Shown here piece after piece: positions 34,287-43,532 of a DNA stretch of 64,000 nucleotides. Source of the stretch: a virus; the IMG/VR virus record IMGVR_UViG_3300042564_003823, positions 32,189 through 96,188 of that record, one strand, 5' to 3'. The translations under genes were made by a program, and so were the position numbers. The notes beneath the pieces were generated by a model. It searched no databases. It worked only from the letters and a program-made list of their open reading frames with translations, and had not been told where the DNA came from. The stretch's first letter is position 1. Each line of letters opens with the position of its first letter.

Positions 34287-34579
34287 TGGCAGTTCAATCA
34301 GATAAATTAGATTTCTCTCAACCTGACAATGCGTTGTCAAAAATCGCAGAAGAGCAAAGAAAAAAATTGTTTCCAAGAAATGACTACAAACCAACCGATC
34401 AATATTCATCAGTTCATCCTGATGCAATTGCTAATGGCGATAAATTAGGTAGAGGTACTGGTGTTGAGTTAGACGTTTATAACCAAAAAATAGGTACTGC
34501 GTCCGATATCCAAGACAGAAAAGAAGATTTAAAGGTTAATAAATATTCGTCAAATAACCCATATTACAACGTTAAATGA
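34286..34579 (+). CDS. Small conserved phage protein
   Basis: 97 residues. Contains LSKIAEEQRKKLFPRND, YSSVHPDAIANGDKLGRGTG and DIQDRKEDLKVNKY, a pattern I have seen as a widely conserved short protein in marine T4-type phages, with no assigned function. Charged, no Cys, no membrane segment. One-base stop/start overlap with the upstream gene and a 4-nt overlap with the downstream gene indicate coupled translation in the cassette. Confidence 0.6.
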   Translation: MAVQSDKLDFSQPDNALSKIAEEQRKKLFPRNDYKPTDQYSSVHPDAIANGDKLGRGTGVELDVYNQKIGTASDIQDRKEDLKVNKYSSNNPYYNVK

Positions 34580-34974
34580 AACTATTAAATAGTTTAAAAT
34601 ATGTTATATCAGAGGCCGCATCTTTGGGTGATGTTCAAGATTCTATAAAAAAGAAGTCTGTAACGATTATTTATTATGATGGTGATGACAATGGAGGTAA
34701 AGGTCTTAGAACTATTGAACCTGTATGCTTAGGTTACAGTAAAAAAGGAAATTTAGTTTTAAGAGCTTGGGAACAAGAGGGGTCCTCATGGAGTGCAAAA
34801 AATAAAGGAAATGTTTTACCCGGATGGAGATTATTTAGGTTAGATAAAATCTTTACATATAAACCAACGATGGATAAATTTGTAGAAGTAAGACCAAACT
34901 ATAACCCAACAGGAGACAGGTCTATGGAAAGGGTCATAATAAACGCAAAGTTTAATAACGAAGAAAACATATAA
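34576..34974 (+). CDS. Small protein with capsid-targeting-like leader and WYL-like beta core
   Basis: 132 residues. The N-terminus MKLLNSLKYVISEAAS carries I-S-E at residues 11-13, exactly where two proteins at the right end of the window have L-x-E. The core (VTIIYYDGDDNGGKGLRTIE, PVCLGYSKKGNLVLRAWEQE, PGWRLFRLDKIFTY) resembles a WYL-like ligand-sensing beta domain: a short Sm-like barrel with the R-x-F-R-L-D-K-I element seen in WYL proteins. If packaged, it could act on host regulation early. Both readings are inference. Confidence 0.6.
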   Translation: MKLLNSLKYVISEAASLGDVQDSIKKKSVTIIYYDGDDNGGKGLRTIEPVCLGYSKKGNLVLRAWEQEGSSWSAKNKGNVLPGWRLFRLDKIFTYKPTMDKFVEVRPNYNPTGDRSMERVIINAKFNNEENI

Positions 34975-34980
34975 ATAATT

Positions 34981-35628
34981 ATGGGAAACGAAATGGATTT
35001 AATGCAAAGACTTGCAGTGTCAAAAAAAATAATGGAAAAGGCCGAACAAATTAAAACAGGTTCAGTTGATAGTAGAAAATTTAATATTCCAGAAGTTCAA
35101 GAATACGAGCCGGTAAACGCAAAATATAATTTACCACAAGAATATTTAGCCGAATCTACACAACAAACATCTTATCACGATCCATCAAAACCGTTAGATA
35201 ATGATAGGGTTATGAGTTCCAAATTACCAGATGAAATAAAAAGACTTATGATAGAAAATCCTATTGTACAACCAACAAACGTAAATGGTTCGGCAACTAT
35301 ATCTGAAGAAGTAATACAAGGAGCACAAAGATTAATGAATATGGGTAAAACTAATATATCAGATTTACCAAATAAAAATGTATCGGAAAAAATTAGTGAG
35401 ACTGAACCAAAAACAAATTACACTACATCTAATATTAATATTAATGAAATTAAAAATATGATTAGAGATGTGGTAAGGGATACTGTAAGAGATGTGGTAA
35501 GGGAAGAACTAAAACAGGCGGGTATGATTGTTGAGTCAACATCCAACTCTAACGAAACAATACAATTTAAAGTAGGTCAACATTTGTTTATTGGTAAGGT
35601 AACAAAAATAAAAAAGTTAGAAAAATAA
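34981..35628 (+). CDS. Helical phage protein with short RDVV coiled-coil repeat
   Basis: 215 residues. N-terminal half is hydrophilic with IPEVQEYEPVNAKYNLPQEY; a helical segment at 158-180 has RDVV-RDTV-RDVV-REEL, coded by two exact 17-nt repeats 24 nt apart (35464-35480 and 35488-35504). The last 35 residues (ETIQFKVGQHLFIGKVTKI) look like a small beta domain. This arrangement is typical of oligomeric virion-associated or scaffold-like proteins but no family is certain. It closes the cassette and is followed by a strong terminator. Confidence 0.6.
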   Translation: MGNEMDLMQRLAVSKKIMEKAEQIKTGSVDSRKFNIPEVQEYEPVNAKYNLPQEYLAESTQQTSYHDPSKPLDNDRVMSSKLPDEIKRLMIENPIVQPTNVNGSATISEEVIQGAQRLMNMGKTNISDLPNKNVSEKISETEPKTNYTTSNININEIKNMIRDVVRDTVRDVVREELKQAGMIVESTSNSNETIQFKVGQHLFIGKVTKIKKLEK

Positions 35629-35647
35629 AGTCGTGTATCATAGACTA

Positions 35648-35674
35648 AATCCACCTCAAAAGGGTGGATTTTTT
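35648..35674 (+). terminator. Rho-independent terminator before the glycan cluster
   Basis: AATCCACC (35648-35655) pairs with GGTGGATT (35663-35670), loop 7 nt, then TTTT. It separates the five-gene cassette from the glycosyltransferase block. Confidence 0.85.
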
Positions 35675-35713
35675 GTTTTATAATTATTATATTTTACTTA
35701 AATAAATTTTTAT

Positions 35714-36925
35714 ATGAGTAAAATTAAAGTATTAGTACTCCCATCAGACAGAACAGGTGTGGGAAAATTCAGAAGTGTTGATCCGCACGTTATGTTACAA
35801 AATAACCATTCGGAAGATTTTCACGTAGATATTGATTACGAACCAAAAATTAATGATATAAACTATTGGAAGCAATATGATATCGTTCATTTTCATAGAA
35901 GTATTGGTCAAGATTATAACCAAGCACCAATATTAATACAACGATTAAATGATATGGGTATTATTACCATTATGGATTTGGATGATTATTGGTTACCAAC
36001 AAAAGAACATCCTGTACATCAATTGGTATTACAAAATAAATTACATGAAAAAATCTTGGCAAATATGAAGGTTGCGGGACATGTTGTTACCACAACTTCT
36101 ATTTTCGCCACAGAAATATCAAAGTACAATAAAAATGTTTATGTGTTACCAAACGCAATTAACCCAAATGAATCTCAATTTAAACAAGAAACATTAAAGT
36201 CAGAAAAGTTACGTTTTGGTTGGTTAGGTGGTTCATCACATTTACATGATTTAAAATTGTTAGACGGAACAATAAATAAATTAAAACCTTATAAAGATCA
36301 GTTTAGTATGTATCTTTGTGGTTTTGATACAAGAGGTACTGTTACAGAAATTAATAAAGAAACTGGTGAACAAAAACAAAGACCTATTAACCCCGAAGAA
36401 ACGGTGTGGGCTCGTTATGAAGAAATATTCACAGACAATTACAGAATGGTGGATCCACAACATAAAGACTTTTTAATGAAATTTAAAGAGGAAGATTATA
36501 ATTCTAATGTTTTACCATTCTATAATCGTGTATGGACAAAACCTGTTACAAGTTATGCGGCAAATTATAGATGGTTTGATGTGTCATTAGCACCAATTAA
36601 AAATCATATCTTTAATAGAGTTAAATCACAACTTAAAGTTATTGAGGCTGGATTCTATAAGAAGGCAATAATAGCATCAAACGTTGGTCCATATACTATA
36701 GACTTGAAACATTCACTTAAAAATGGTGAGTTTGTTGACGGGAACGCATTACTTGTTGATGAAGTGAGGACGGGAGATTGGTCAAAGTACATGAAAAAAT
36801 TAATTGACAATCCTAATTGGGCATATGATTTAGGTCAAAGACTATACGAAACGGTTAAAGACACGTATGACCTAAATAAGGTAACAAAGGACAGAGCAGA
36901 ATTATATAAATCTTTAGTAAAATGA
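35714..36925 (+). CDS. Glycosyltransferase, GT4-like (GT-B fold)
   Basis: 403 residues. Pattern of GT-B enzymes: KVLVLPSDRTGVGKFRSVDP at the N-terminus, YDIVHFHRSIG, a linker VYVLPNAINPNES (the conserved PNG/PNA turn before the second domain), LRFGWLGGSSHLHDL as the start of domain two, and GFYKKAIIASNVGP as the donor-binding segment. Donor and acceptor cannot be read. First gene after a terminator; its promoter is not of the TATTTATA type. Its stop overlaps the next gene as ATGA. Confidence 0.8.
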   Translation: MSKIKVLVLPSDRTGVGKFRSVDPHVMLQNNHSEDFHVDIDYEPKINDINYWKQYDIVHFHRSIGQDYNQAPILIQRLNDMGIITIMDLDDYWLPTKEHPVHQLVLQNKLHEKILANMKVAGHVVTTTSIFATEISKYNKNVYVLPNAINPNESQFKQETLKSEKLRFGWLGGSSHLHDLKLLDGTINKLKPYKDQFSMYLCGFDTRGTVTEINKETGEQKQRPINPEETVWARYEEIFTDNYRMVDPQHKDFLMKFKEEDYNSNVLPFYNRVWTKPVTSYAANYRWFDVSLAPIKNHIFNRVKSQLKVIEAGFYKKAIIASNVGPYTIDLKHSLKNGEFVDGNALLVDEVRTGDWSKYMKKLIDNPNWAYDLGQRLYETVKDTYDLNKVTKDRAELYKSLVK

Positions 36926-37650
36926 TAAACATACCCATTACAAAAATATTATTCTTGGATATTGAAACTGTCGGTATCTGTAAAGATTGGTCTACATGCC
37001 AAGAAACAAACCCAAAGGTTGCTGAACAATTTGTTAAATACTTTGATTGGTTTTTGAAAAGGTTTCCTGAAGATAATTACGAAACTGATGGTCTTGAAGA
37101 AGATCTTCAAAAGATGAACGATGTTTATTCTAAACGATCGGCACTTGTTCCTGAGTTTGCAAAGATTGTTTGTGTATCAATGGCATTTGTGATGGAAAAT
37201 GGTGAAATTAAAAAACAAACATTTTCAGGTGATGACGAAAAAGAGTTATTATTACAAGTAAGAAATCTTCTTGACAGATGTCAAAAGTTAGATTTTTATC
37301 TTTGTGGTCATAACTTAAAGAATTTTGATATACCTATGATTGCAAAAAGAATGATTATTAATGGAATAATGCCATCAAAATTATTACCTTCATATGACAC
37401 AAAGCCTTGGGAAGTTAAAGCCATAGACACAAAAGAAATTTGGCAATATGGTGCATACTCATCAATTGGATCTTTAGATTTGGTGTGTGCAACATTAGAT
37501 ATACCCACACCTAAAGATGGTGAAATAAATGGGGGTATGGTTCATGAAGCATATTGGAATCATAATAGATTACAAGAAATTGCAGAGTATTGTGAAAAAG
37601 ATGTAAACGTATTAATAGATTTTATAAAAAAATTAAAAAATTTAAAATGA
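36922..37650 (+). CDS. 3'-5' exonuclease, DnaQ/PolB-like DEDD fold
   Basis: 242 residues. Exo I is LFLDIETVG (D16 and E18), Exo II is GHNLKNFDIP, and Exo III is the EYCEKDVNVL segment with the YxxxD spacing of DEDDy enzymes, all in the expected order. It resembles the free-standing exonucleases related to the PolB exonuclease domain. It may proofread or process DNA ends. It is placed within the glycan block by ATGA overlaps with both neighbours, so it shares a transcript with glycosyltransferases. Confidence 0.85.
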   Translation: MINIPITKILFLDIETVGICKDWSTCQETNPKVAEQFVKYFDWFLKRFPEDNYETDGLEEDLQKMNDVYSKRSALVPEFAKIVCVSMAFVMENGEIKKQTFSGDDEKELLLQVRNLLDRCQKLDFYLCGHNLKNFDIPMIAKRMIINGIMPSKLLPSYDTKPWEVKAIDTKEIWQYGAYSSIGSLDLVCATLDIPTPKDGEINGGMVHEAYWNHNRLQEIAEYCEKDVNVLIDFIKKLKNLK

Positions 37651-38249
37651 GTGAAAAATTAAAAAAGGTAATGGACAACATAAAAAAATTAAGGTCCGTA
37701 CAAAATAAAGTTTCGGGGTTTAACGAATCAAATGGTGAATTTAATATTGAAGACTTAGTATCAAATATGGGAGACTTAGATGACGTTTTGTATGATCAAT
37801 CACAAGGTAAATTAAATTTAGAATATACAAATGATTCTGATAATAAAGAACCGGAATACGCATATAAATCAGACTCAGGGTTTGATTTAAGATCTACAGA
37901 AGAAATGTGGGTCCAAGCAAATGATAGAAAACTTATACCAACAGGACTTAAATTTGATATACCAGATGGGTATGAAATACAAGTTAGAAGTAAAAGTGGT
38001 TTGGCATTAAAACAAGGACTGATGGTTTTAAATTCACCAGGTACTGTTGATAGCGGATATCAAGGAGAAGTTAAAGTTATTATTTTTAATACCACAAATG
38101 AAAGAATTAAAATTGAAAAGGGTCAAAAAATTGCACAAGCAGTTCTTTGTCCTGTAGTAAACGGAAAATGGGTTAATTTAATTAAAGTGGAAGAGATCGG
38201 TGAGAAAGATAGAAATAATCAAGGTTTCGGATCAACTGGATTAAAATAA
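37647..38249 (+). CDS. dut: dUTPase with 70-residue N-terminal extension
   Basis: 200 residues. All five trimeric-dUTPase motifs are seen: SDSGFDLRS (75-83), RSKSG (115-119), NSPGTVDSGYQG (129-140, catalytic D135), IEKGQKIAQAV (about 156-166), RNNQGFGSTG (189-198). It hydrolyses dUTP to dUMP, keeping uracil out of phage DNA. Residues 1-70 (helix, then an acidic stretch) precede the domain and are not part of the typical enzyme of about 140-150 residues. Overlaps the exonuclease stop by ATGA. Confidence 0.93.
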   Translation: MSEKLKKVMDNIKKLRSVQNKVSGFNESNGEFNIEDLVSNMGDLDDVLYDQSQGKLNLEYTNDSDNKEPEYAYKSDSGFDLRSTEEMWVQANDRKLIPTGLKFDIPDGYEIQVRSKSGLALKQGLMVLNSPGTVDSGYQGEVKVIIFNTTNERIKIEKGQKIAQAVLCPVVNGKWVNLIKVEEIGEKDRNNQGFGSTGLK

Positions 38250-38254
38250 TTAAG

Positions 38255-39895
38255 ATGATTACAATAGGATTTTCTACAAGAAGTATTGATAATGATTTTA
38301 TTAATATGTTAACTAAAACATCAGGTGTTCCTAATATTCAAATTATTCCTATCGAAAATAATGGTGAATATTCATTAACTGAGGTTTATAATAAAATACT
38401 TTTAAAGTCACATAACGATATTTTAGTATTGTGTCATGATGATATATATTTTGACTCAAAAAATTGGGGTCAAAAAATATTAAACCATTTTAAAAGAAAA
38501 CCTGATTACGGTATTTTAGGTTTGGCTGGAACAACAAATCTGCCAAAATCAGGAAAATGGTGGGACGACTTTTCTAAAATGAAAGGAATAGTTAACCATG
38601 AACATGAAGGAAAAAAATGGGAATCAAAATATTCTGCAAGTTCAGGTAACCAAATAGATGATGTTGTTTTAGTTGATGGTCTTTTTATAGTTATTAATAG
38701 AAAAAAAATAAAAGAAAAATTTAATGAAGAAATTAAAGGTTTTCATTTTTATGATGTTGATTTTTCTTTTAGAAACTTTATTAAAGATGTTAAAATAGGT
38801 GTTATGTATGATGTTAGGGTTACACATAAATCTATTGGTCAGACAAATGATCAGTGGGAAGAGAATAGGAAAATATTTTCAGAAAAATATAAAGATGTTT
38901 TACCTGTAAAAGTCAAAAGAAATTTAACTTTAGAATCACCATTAAAAGTATTATTATCTTGTTTGTTTTTTAAAACATTTACAGGATCGGAAATGTACGT
39001 ATATGAATTAGCAAGAGGGTTAAAAAAATTAAATTGTGATGTAACTGTATTGTCCGACATTAACGGACCCCTATCAAAACTAGCGCAACAACAAGGAATA
39101 AAAGTTTTACCATTTAATGATGCCCCTGGCTATAAGTTAGGTGACGGTAAATGGAGTTTAAATACACCACAAGGACCACAACTATCACAACCAAATATGA
39201 TGTACAAAATATCTGAAGTTAATTTTGACATCATACATACACAACATTTACCTGTAACAAATCAAATGTGCCAAATGTATCCTAATACCGATAAAATTTG
39301 CACAATACACTCAGAAGTTATTGAGTTAGAAAATCCTGTTATTAATGAAAAAATAAAAAAATACATTTGTATTAGACCTGAAATTCAAGACCATATAACA
39401 ACAAAGTTTGAGGTTGATAAAAATAATACTGAAGTCATATATAACCCTATTGATACAAATAGATTTAACACTAAAAACACAAGTGATGATGGTTATGTTT
39501 TATTTGTTGGAACTTTAGATTATTTACGAGAAAATACAATAAAGGATTTAGTTGAATACTCAAAATCAGTTTATAAAATGTTATGGTTGGTTGGTGAAAA
39601 TAAATCAAATTATTTAGATGACTTATTAAAAAATTCACACGTAAAACATTTTGAATCAACAAGTAAGGTTGAAACATTTGTTAAAAATTGTTCAGAGACT
39701 GCAGGAATACTTTTAGGTAGGACGACAATTGAAGGTTGGCTTTGTGGGAAACCAGGATGGATTTACAATGTTGATGAAAATGGTTATATTTTAAATAAAG
39801 AAAAACATAATGTACCTGACGACATTAAAAAATTTGACGGGTTAGGGGTTGCAAAAAAAATAAAAGAAGAATATATTAAAATTTTAAATGATTAA
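38255..39895 (+). CDS. Two-domain glycosyltransferase (GT2-like fused to GT4-like)
   Basis: 546 residues. Residues 1-220 look like a GT-A domain: MITIGFSTRSID, ILVLCHDDIYF (D-D-x of the metal site) and GFHFYDVDFSFRN. Residues 230-546 look like a GT-B enzyme: KVLLSCLFFKTFTGSEMYVY, FDIIHTQHLPV, VIYNPIDTNRF, YVLFVGTLDYL, and EGWLCGKPGWIYNV. One protein could add two different sugars in sequence. It is flanked by dUTPase and a GT2 gene, overlapping the latter by 8 nt. Confidence 0.78.
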   Translation: MITIGFSTRSIDNDFINMLTKTSGVPNIQIIPIENNGEYSLTEVYNKILLKSHNDILVLCHDDIYFDSKNWGQKILNHFKRKPDYGILGLAGTTNLPKSGKWWDDFSKMKGIVNHEHEGKKWESKYSASSGNQIDDVVLVDGLFIVINRKKIKEKFNEEIKGFHFYDVDFSFRNFIKDVKIGVMYDVRVTHKSIGQTNDQWEENRKIFSEKYKDVLPVKVKRNLTLESPLKVLLSCLFFKTFTGSEMYVYELARGLKKLNCDVTVLSDINGPLSKLAQQQGIKVLPFNDAPGYKLGDGKWSLNTPQGPQLSQPNMMYKISEVNFDIIHTQHLPVTNQMCQMYPNTDKICTIHSEVIELENPVINEKIKKYICIRPEIQDHITTKFEVDKNNTEVIYNPIDTNRFNTKNTSDDGYVLFVGTLDYLRENTIKDLVEYSKSVYKMLWLVGENKSNYLDDLLKNSHVKHFESTSKVETFVKNCSETAGILLGRTTIEGWLCGKPGWIYNVDENGYILNKEKHNVPDDIKKFDGLGVAKKIKEEYIKILND

Positions 39896-40619
39896 GATTG
39901 TTAGTTGTTTTTGGAATGTTGAAAATTACATTGAAAAATGTTTAAAGTCCGTAATGTCTCAAAATTTAAATAATTTTAAAATGTACTTAATTGATGACGT
40001 GTCAACAGATACTACGGTAGATAAAATAAATTCATTAATAGAAGGTGACAATAGATTTATATTAATTCAAAATTCAGAAAAGAAATTTAAATTAAAAAAT
40101 TTAGACGATTTATTAATGAATGAAAATCTTTTTGATGATGAGGATATTATTATTGAGCTGGATGGTGATGATTGGTTAGAAAATGATAATGTTTTATCAT
40201 TAATTAATGGAAAATACAATAATAATAAAAATTTGTGGATAACTAATGGTAGTTTTGTTTATTCCGATGGTAGATTTGGGTTTTCTTCAAAAGTTAATAC
40301 GGATACCGTCAGAACAGACACTTTTTTATTTTCTCATCTACGAACTTGGAAAGTACATTTGTGGAGAAATATAGAACAAAAATCTTTTTTAGATGAAAAT
40401 GGAGAATATTTTAAATCGGCGGGAGACGCAGCATACTCTTTTCCTATGGTAGAAATGGCTGGCGAAAAACATTATGAATATATCCCTAATATTTTGTATG
40501 TTTATAATGAACAAAATCCGTACAATGATCACAAATCCGGATCTTCTTCAGGTTCCGCATACGAACAATTAAGATGTTCAAACATCATAAGAAATTTACC
40601 AAAGTATCAAAAATTATAA
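39888..40619 (+). CDS. Glycosyltransferase family 2-like (GT-A)
   Basis: 243 residues. GT2 pattern: IVSCFWNVENYIEKCLKSVM at the N-terminus, YLIDDVSTDTT (nucleotide-binding D-D-x-S-T-D), IIIELDGDDWL (D-x-D metal site) and, later, AGDAAYSFPMVEMAG. Length is minimal for the family, so no C-terminal membrane anchor is present; the product acts in the cytoplasm. It follows the two-domain enzyme by overlapping starts and precedes a fucosyltransferase by 1 nt. Confidence 0.85.
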   Translation: MIKIVSCFWNVENYIEKCLKSVMSQNLNNFKMYLIDDVSTDTTVDKINSLIEGDNRFILIQNSEKKFKLKNLDDLLMNENLFDDEDIIIELDGDDWLENDNVLSLINGKYNNNKNLWITNGSFVYSDGRFGFSSKVNTDTVRTDTFLFSHLRTWKVHLWRNIEQKSFLDENGEYFKSAGDAAYSFPMVEMAGEKHYEYIPNILYVYNEQNPYNDHKSGSSSGSAYEQLRCSNIIRNLPKYQKL

Positions 40620-40620
40620 C

Positions 40621-41436
40621 ATGTTTATTACTAGTTACTTAATGGGTGGTTTAGGTAATCAAATGTTTCAAATATCTAAAGCGGTTACCGAAGGATTAAA
40701 AAATAATATACCCGTTTTTTTTAGAACAAACGCATTTATCCCTATGGAAGGTAACCAACCAACTAATTACACTGAAAATATTTTTAAAAAATTAAGTTTT
40801 GATAATTCAAAAATACCGACATTTAGACTTAATGAAAAAACTTGGGAGTACTACGAAAATAATTTTTTATACACACAACCAACCGAGTTTTACGGTTATT
40901 TCCAAAGTAGTAAAAACTTTTTACAATACAAAGATGAAATAAGAGATTTATTTTTACCTACAGAAAAATTTAAAAACAAAATTAAATTATTATATCCAAA
41001 AATATTTAATAAGAATTCTGTTTCAATACACGTCAGAAGAGGGGATTATTTAAGTATCTCTGAAGTACTCCCAGTTTTAGATAAAAGCTATTTTGATTAT
41101 TGTATTGAAAACTTCAAAGGATGTGACATATTCATTTTTTCAAATGATAAGGATTGGTGTAAAGAAAATTTAAAATATGATAACGTCACTGTTGTTGAGA
41201 ATTTAGATGACTATGAAGAATTGTGGGCAATCAGTTTATGTAATCATAATATTATGTCTAACTCTTCATTTTCTTGGTGGGGTTCTTATCTTAATATAAA
41301 TTATAATAAAAAAGTTTTTGTCCCATCCGTTTGGTTTGGTCCTAAAGGCGAAAAAGACTACCATTCAATATATGAAAATGATTGGAAAAAAATAAAAGTA
41401 AAATATGAAAATAATAATTTAAAATTATGTTGTTAA
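40621..41436 (+). CDS. GT11-family alpha-1,2-fucosyltransferase
   Basis: 271 residues. Hallmarks of GT11: MGGLGNQMFQ at residues 8-17 and the H-x-R-R-x-D motif SIHVRRGDY (H137-D142), plus NSSFSWWGSYL near residue 220. These enzymes transfer fucose from GDP-fucose to a galactose 2-OH. The GDP-fucose pathway genes are encoded 7-9 kb downstream (47749-49630), supporting the donor. It overlaps the next gene, an FkbM methyltransferase, by 10 nt. Confidence 0.9.
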   Translation: MFITSYLMGGLGNQMFQISKAVTEGLKNNIPVFFRTNAFIPMEGNQPTNYTENIFKKLSFDNSKIPTFRLNEKTWEYYENNFLYTQPTEFYGYFQSSKNFLQYKDEIRDLFLPTEKFKNKIKLLYPKIFNKNSVSIHVRRGDYLSISEVLPVLDKSYFDYCIENFKGCDIFIFSNDKDWCKENLKYDNVTVVENLDDYEELWAISLCNHNIMSNSSFSWWGSYLNINYNKKVFVPSVWFGPKGEKDYHSIYENDWKKIKVKYENNNLKLCC

Positions 41437-42038
41437 ATTTAGAAAATTTAAACTTAAAGTATGGCCTTAAAATAAAGGGCGTTTTACACATTGGAGCACA
41501 TGTTGGTCAAGAATTAGGCACCTATCAAAAATTAGGAATATCAAATGTTATGTTTTTTGAACCTGTACAAAAAACATTTGACAGACTTAAACAAAATGTT
41601 GGCGAGTCGGCAATTATCATTAATACGGCTCTTGGAAACATTGAAGGTGAAGTTGAGATGTATACTGAAACAATAAATGAAGGACAATCAAGTTCGGTCT
41701 TAGAACCAGAATACCATTTAATTCAACATCCCAACATTAAATTTAACGGTAGAGAAAAAGTTAAAATCACAAAATTAGATAATTTTATAGAAAATAAAGA
41801 AAACTATAACTTTATTAATGTTGATGTACAAGGGTATGAATTAGAAGTTTTTAAAGGTGGGTCTGAATACTTAAAAAGTATTGATTACATAATGACAGAA
41901 GTGAATAGGGCTGAACTTTATAAAGGTTGTGCAAGAATAGAAGATTTAGATATGTTTTTAAGTCAATACGGATTTGAAAGGGTTGAAACAACTTGGGATG
42001 GTGGAACATGGGGAGACGCGTTTTATGTTAAAAGATAG
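41427..42038 (+). CDS. FkbM-family methyltransferase (1 of 3)
   Basis: 203 residues. SAM-binding motif I is VLHIGAHVGQE, and the FkbM signature NVDVQGYELEVFKGG appears at about 130-144. These enzymes O-methylate sugars or other hydroxyls. Coupled to a fucosyltransferase upstream (10-nt overlap) and to the GT10-like gene downstream (14-nt overlap), so its likely substrate is the same glycan. The C-terminus WDGGTWGDAFYVKR is typical of the family. Confidence 0.85.
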   Translation: MLLNLENLNLKYGLKIKGVLHIGAHVGQELGTYQKLGISNVMFFEPVQKTFDRLKQNVGESAIIINTALGNIEGEVEMYTETINEGQSSSVLEPEYHLIQHPNIKFNGREKVKITKLDNFIENKENYNFINVDVQGYELEVFKGGSEYLKSIDYIMTEVNRAELYKGCARIEDLDMFLSQYGFERVETTWDGGTWGDAFYVKR

Positions 42039-42849
42039 TTTATACATACACGACACAATGTTTTCTCACGCAAAATCAAGTAGTTGGTACAATGAACCAG
42101 AACTTTTTGATTGGGTTAGAAAGTACGATGAAAATCATTTGGTTTTTACGGACTATTCTTTACACAATGTTGATGATTTTTCAAACAATAAAAAATATGC
42201 ATGGTTATTAGAATCGCCAGAAATTACTCCTTTTGCCTACGATTACATTAAAGAAAATCACAAAAAATTTGATTTGATTTTTACATTTAACAAAGAATTA
42301 TTGGAAATATCGGACAAATTTATTTTATTACCATATGGAGGTTGTTGGATAGAAACCAAAGATAGAAAAATACACGATAAATTTAAAGAGACCTCAATCA
42401 TTTTATCAAATAAAAAAATAACTGAGGGTCACAAACTTAGACACAAAATTGTTGACATTTTTGATAAAATAGACATGTATGGATATAAAAACCCAATAGA
42501 CAAAAAAATAAAGGCGCTTAAAGATTATCGTTTTTCAATTGTTATAGAAAATTGTAAAAAAGATTTTTATTTCAGTGAAAAGATTGTAGATTGCTTCATT
42601 ACAGGAACAATTCCAATATATTGGGGGTGCCCGTCAATAGGTGAGTTTTTTGATCAAGAAGGTATACTTACATTTGATACAATAGAAGATTTAAAAATAA
42701 TACTTAATTCCCTAAATAAAGATTTATACGAGTCCAAAAAAACGCATATAAAAAATAATTTTGAGAAATGTAAAAAGTATTTAATAGCGGATAACATTTT
42801 ATATAATAAACTAAAAGAATATGAAAAAACATCTAGTCAATTATTCTAA
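42025..42849 (+). CDS. GT10-like alpha-1,3-fucosyltransferase
   Basis: 274 residues from the ATG at 42025; an upstream ATG at 41974 lies inside the methyltransferase gene in another frame and is less likely. The C-terminal domain has the GT10 pattern: YRFSIVIENCKKDFYFSEKI, then TGTIPIYWGCPSIGEFF (equivalent to family motif of E-N-S-x-x-x-D-Y-V-T-E-K and Y-W-G). The N-terminal part has YAWLLESPEITPFAYDY. It uses GDP-fucose, which the cluster can make. It overlaps both neighbours. Confidence 0.78.
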   Translation: MLKDSLYIHDTMFSHAKSSSWYNEPELFDWVRKYDENHLVFTDYSLHNVDDFSNNKKYAWLLESPEITPFAYDYIKENHKKFDLIFTFNKELLEISDKFILLPYGGCWIETKDRKIHDKFKETSIILSNKKITEGHKLRHKIVDIFDKIDMYGYKNPIDKKIKALKDYRFSIVIENCKKDFYFSEKIVDCFITGTIPIYWGCPSIGEFFDQEGILTFDTIEDLKIILNSLNKDLYESKKTHIKNNFEKCKKYLIADNILYNKLKEYEKTSSQLF

Positions 42850-43531
42850 CAACACTCACCATAATTCACAAATATTAAACACAAATTCGGCGTTGTCAGA
42901 GGGAGGGTTTGATTATGTTTTTTCTTTTAAGTACTCAGACTTAGAAGAGAATTTTATAAAAGAAAACATAAAAATACTGTCCCAACAAAGGGGTGCAGGT
43001 TATTGGATGTGGAAACCATATGTAATAAAAAAAGCATTAGAATCTATTAATGAAAATGAAATATTAATGTATTCAGATTCTGGAATATCGTTCATAAAAA
43101 AAATAGACGAGATCGTTGAAATCATGGACGCAACCGAAGAAAAGTTGTTGTTGTTTGAACTTGAAGATATACACCCAAATAAAAGGTGGACTAAACGAGA
43201 CTGTTTTGTTTTGATGGATTTGGATAGTGAACTTTATTTATCTAAAAACCAATTATTAGCAAGTTATGTTTTAATGAGAAAAAATGATTTTGTTATTAAT
43301 TTCATAGATGAGTGGTTAAAATATGCAAAAGATTATAGGGTAATAACAGACTCACCAAACGAATGTGGTTTACCAAACTATAAAGAATTTGTTGATCACC
43401 GACACGATCAGAGTATTCTTAGTTTACTAGGGAGAAAACATAACATTAAAAACATACCTGATATTTCTCAGTTTGGTGAGGGTAGAAGGGTTACATCACA
43501 AATTTTAAATCATCATAGAAATAGAAGTTAA
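42821..43531 (+). CDS. Probable glycosyltransferase with D-x-G metal site
   Basis: 236 residues. GAGYWMWKPYVIKKAL followed by EILMYSDSGISF looks like the GT-A nucleotide-sugar region of small glycosyltransferases in capsule and O-antigen clusters. The rest lacks a clear family label. It starts 29 nt before the end of the fucosyltransferase gene. The C-terminus is rich in His/Arg (DHRHDQSILSLLGR). Sugar transferred unknown. Confidence 0.6.
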   Translation: MKKHLVNYSNNTHHNSQILNTNSALSEGGFDYVFSFKYSDLEENFIKENIKILSQQRGAGYWMWKPYVIKKALESINENEILMYSDSGISFIKKIDEIVEIMDATEEKLLLFELEDIHPNKRWTKRDCFVLMDLDSELYLSKNQLLASYVLMRKNDFVINFIDEWLKYAKDYRVITDSPNECGLPNYKEFVDHRHDQSILSLLGRKHNIKNIPDISQFGEGRRVTSQILNHHRNRS

Positions 43532-43532
43532 T

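Noticed and set aside
34970-34977. TATAAATA in T4 orientation before the ATG at 34981
   Set aside because: It includes the stop codon of the previous gene and is the only such case seen at a gene start; all other boxes have the opposite orientation.
41974-42024. Longer start of the GT10-like gene
   Set aside because: It is wholly inside the methyltransferase coding region; the leader MKGLKQLGMVEHGETRF looks like a frameshifted copy of that gene.
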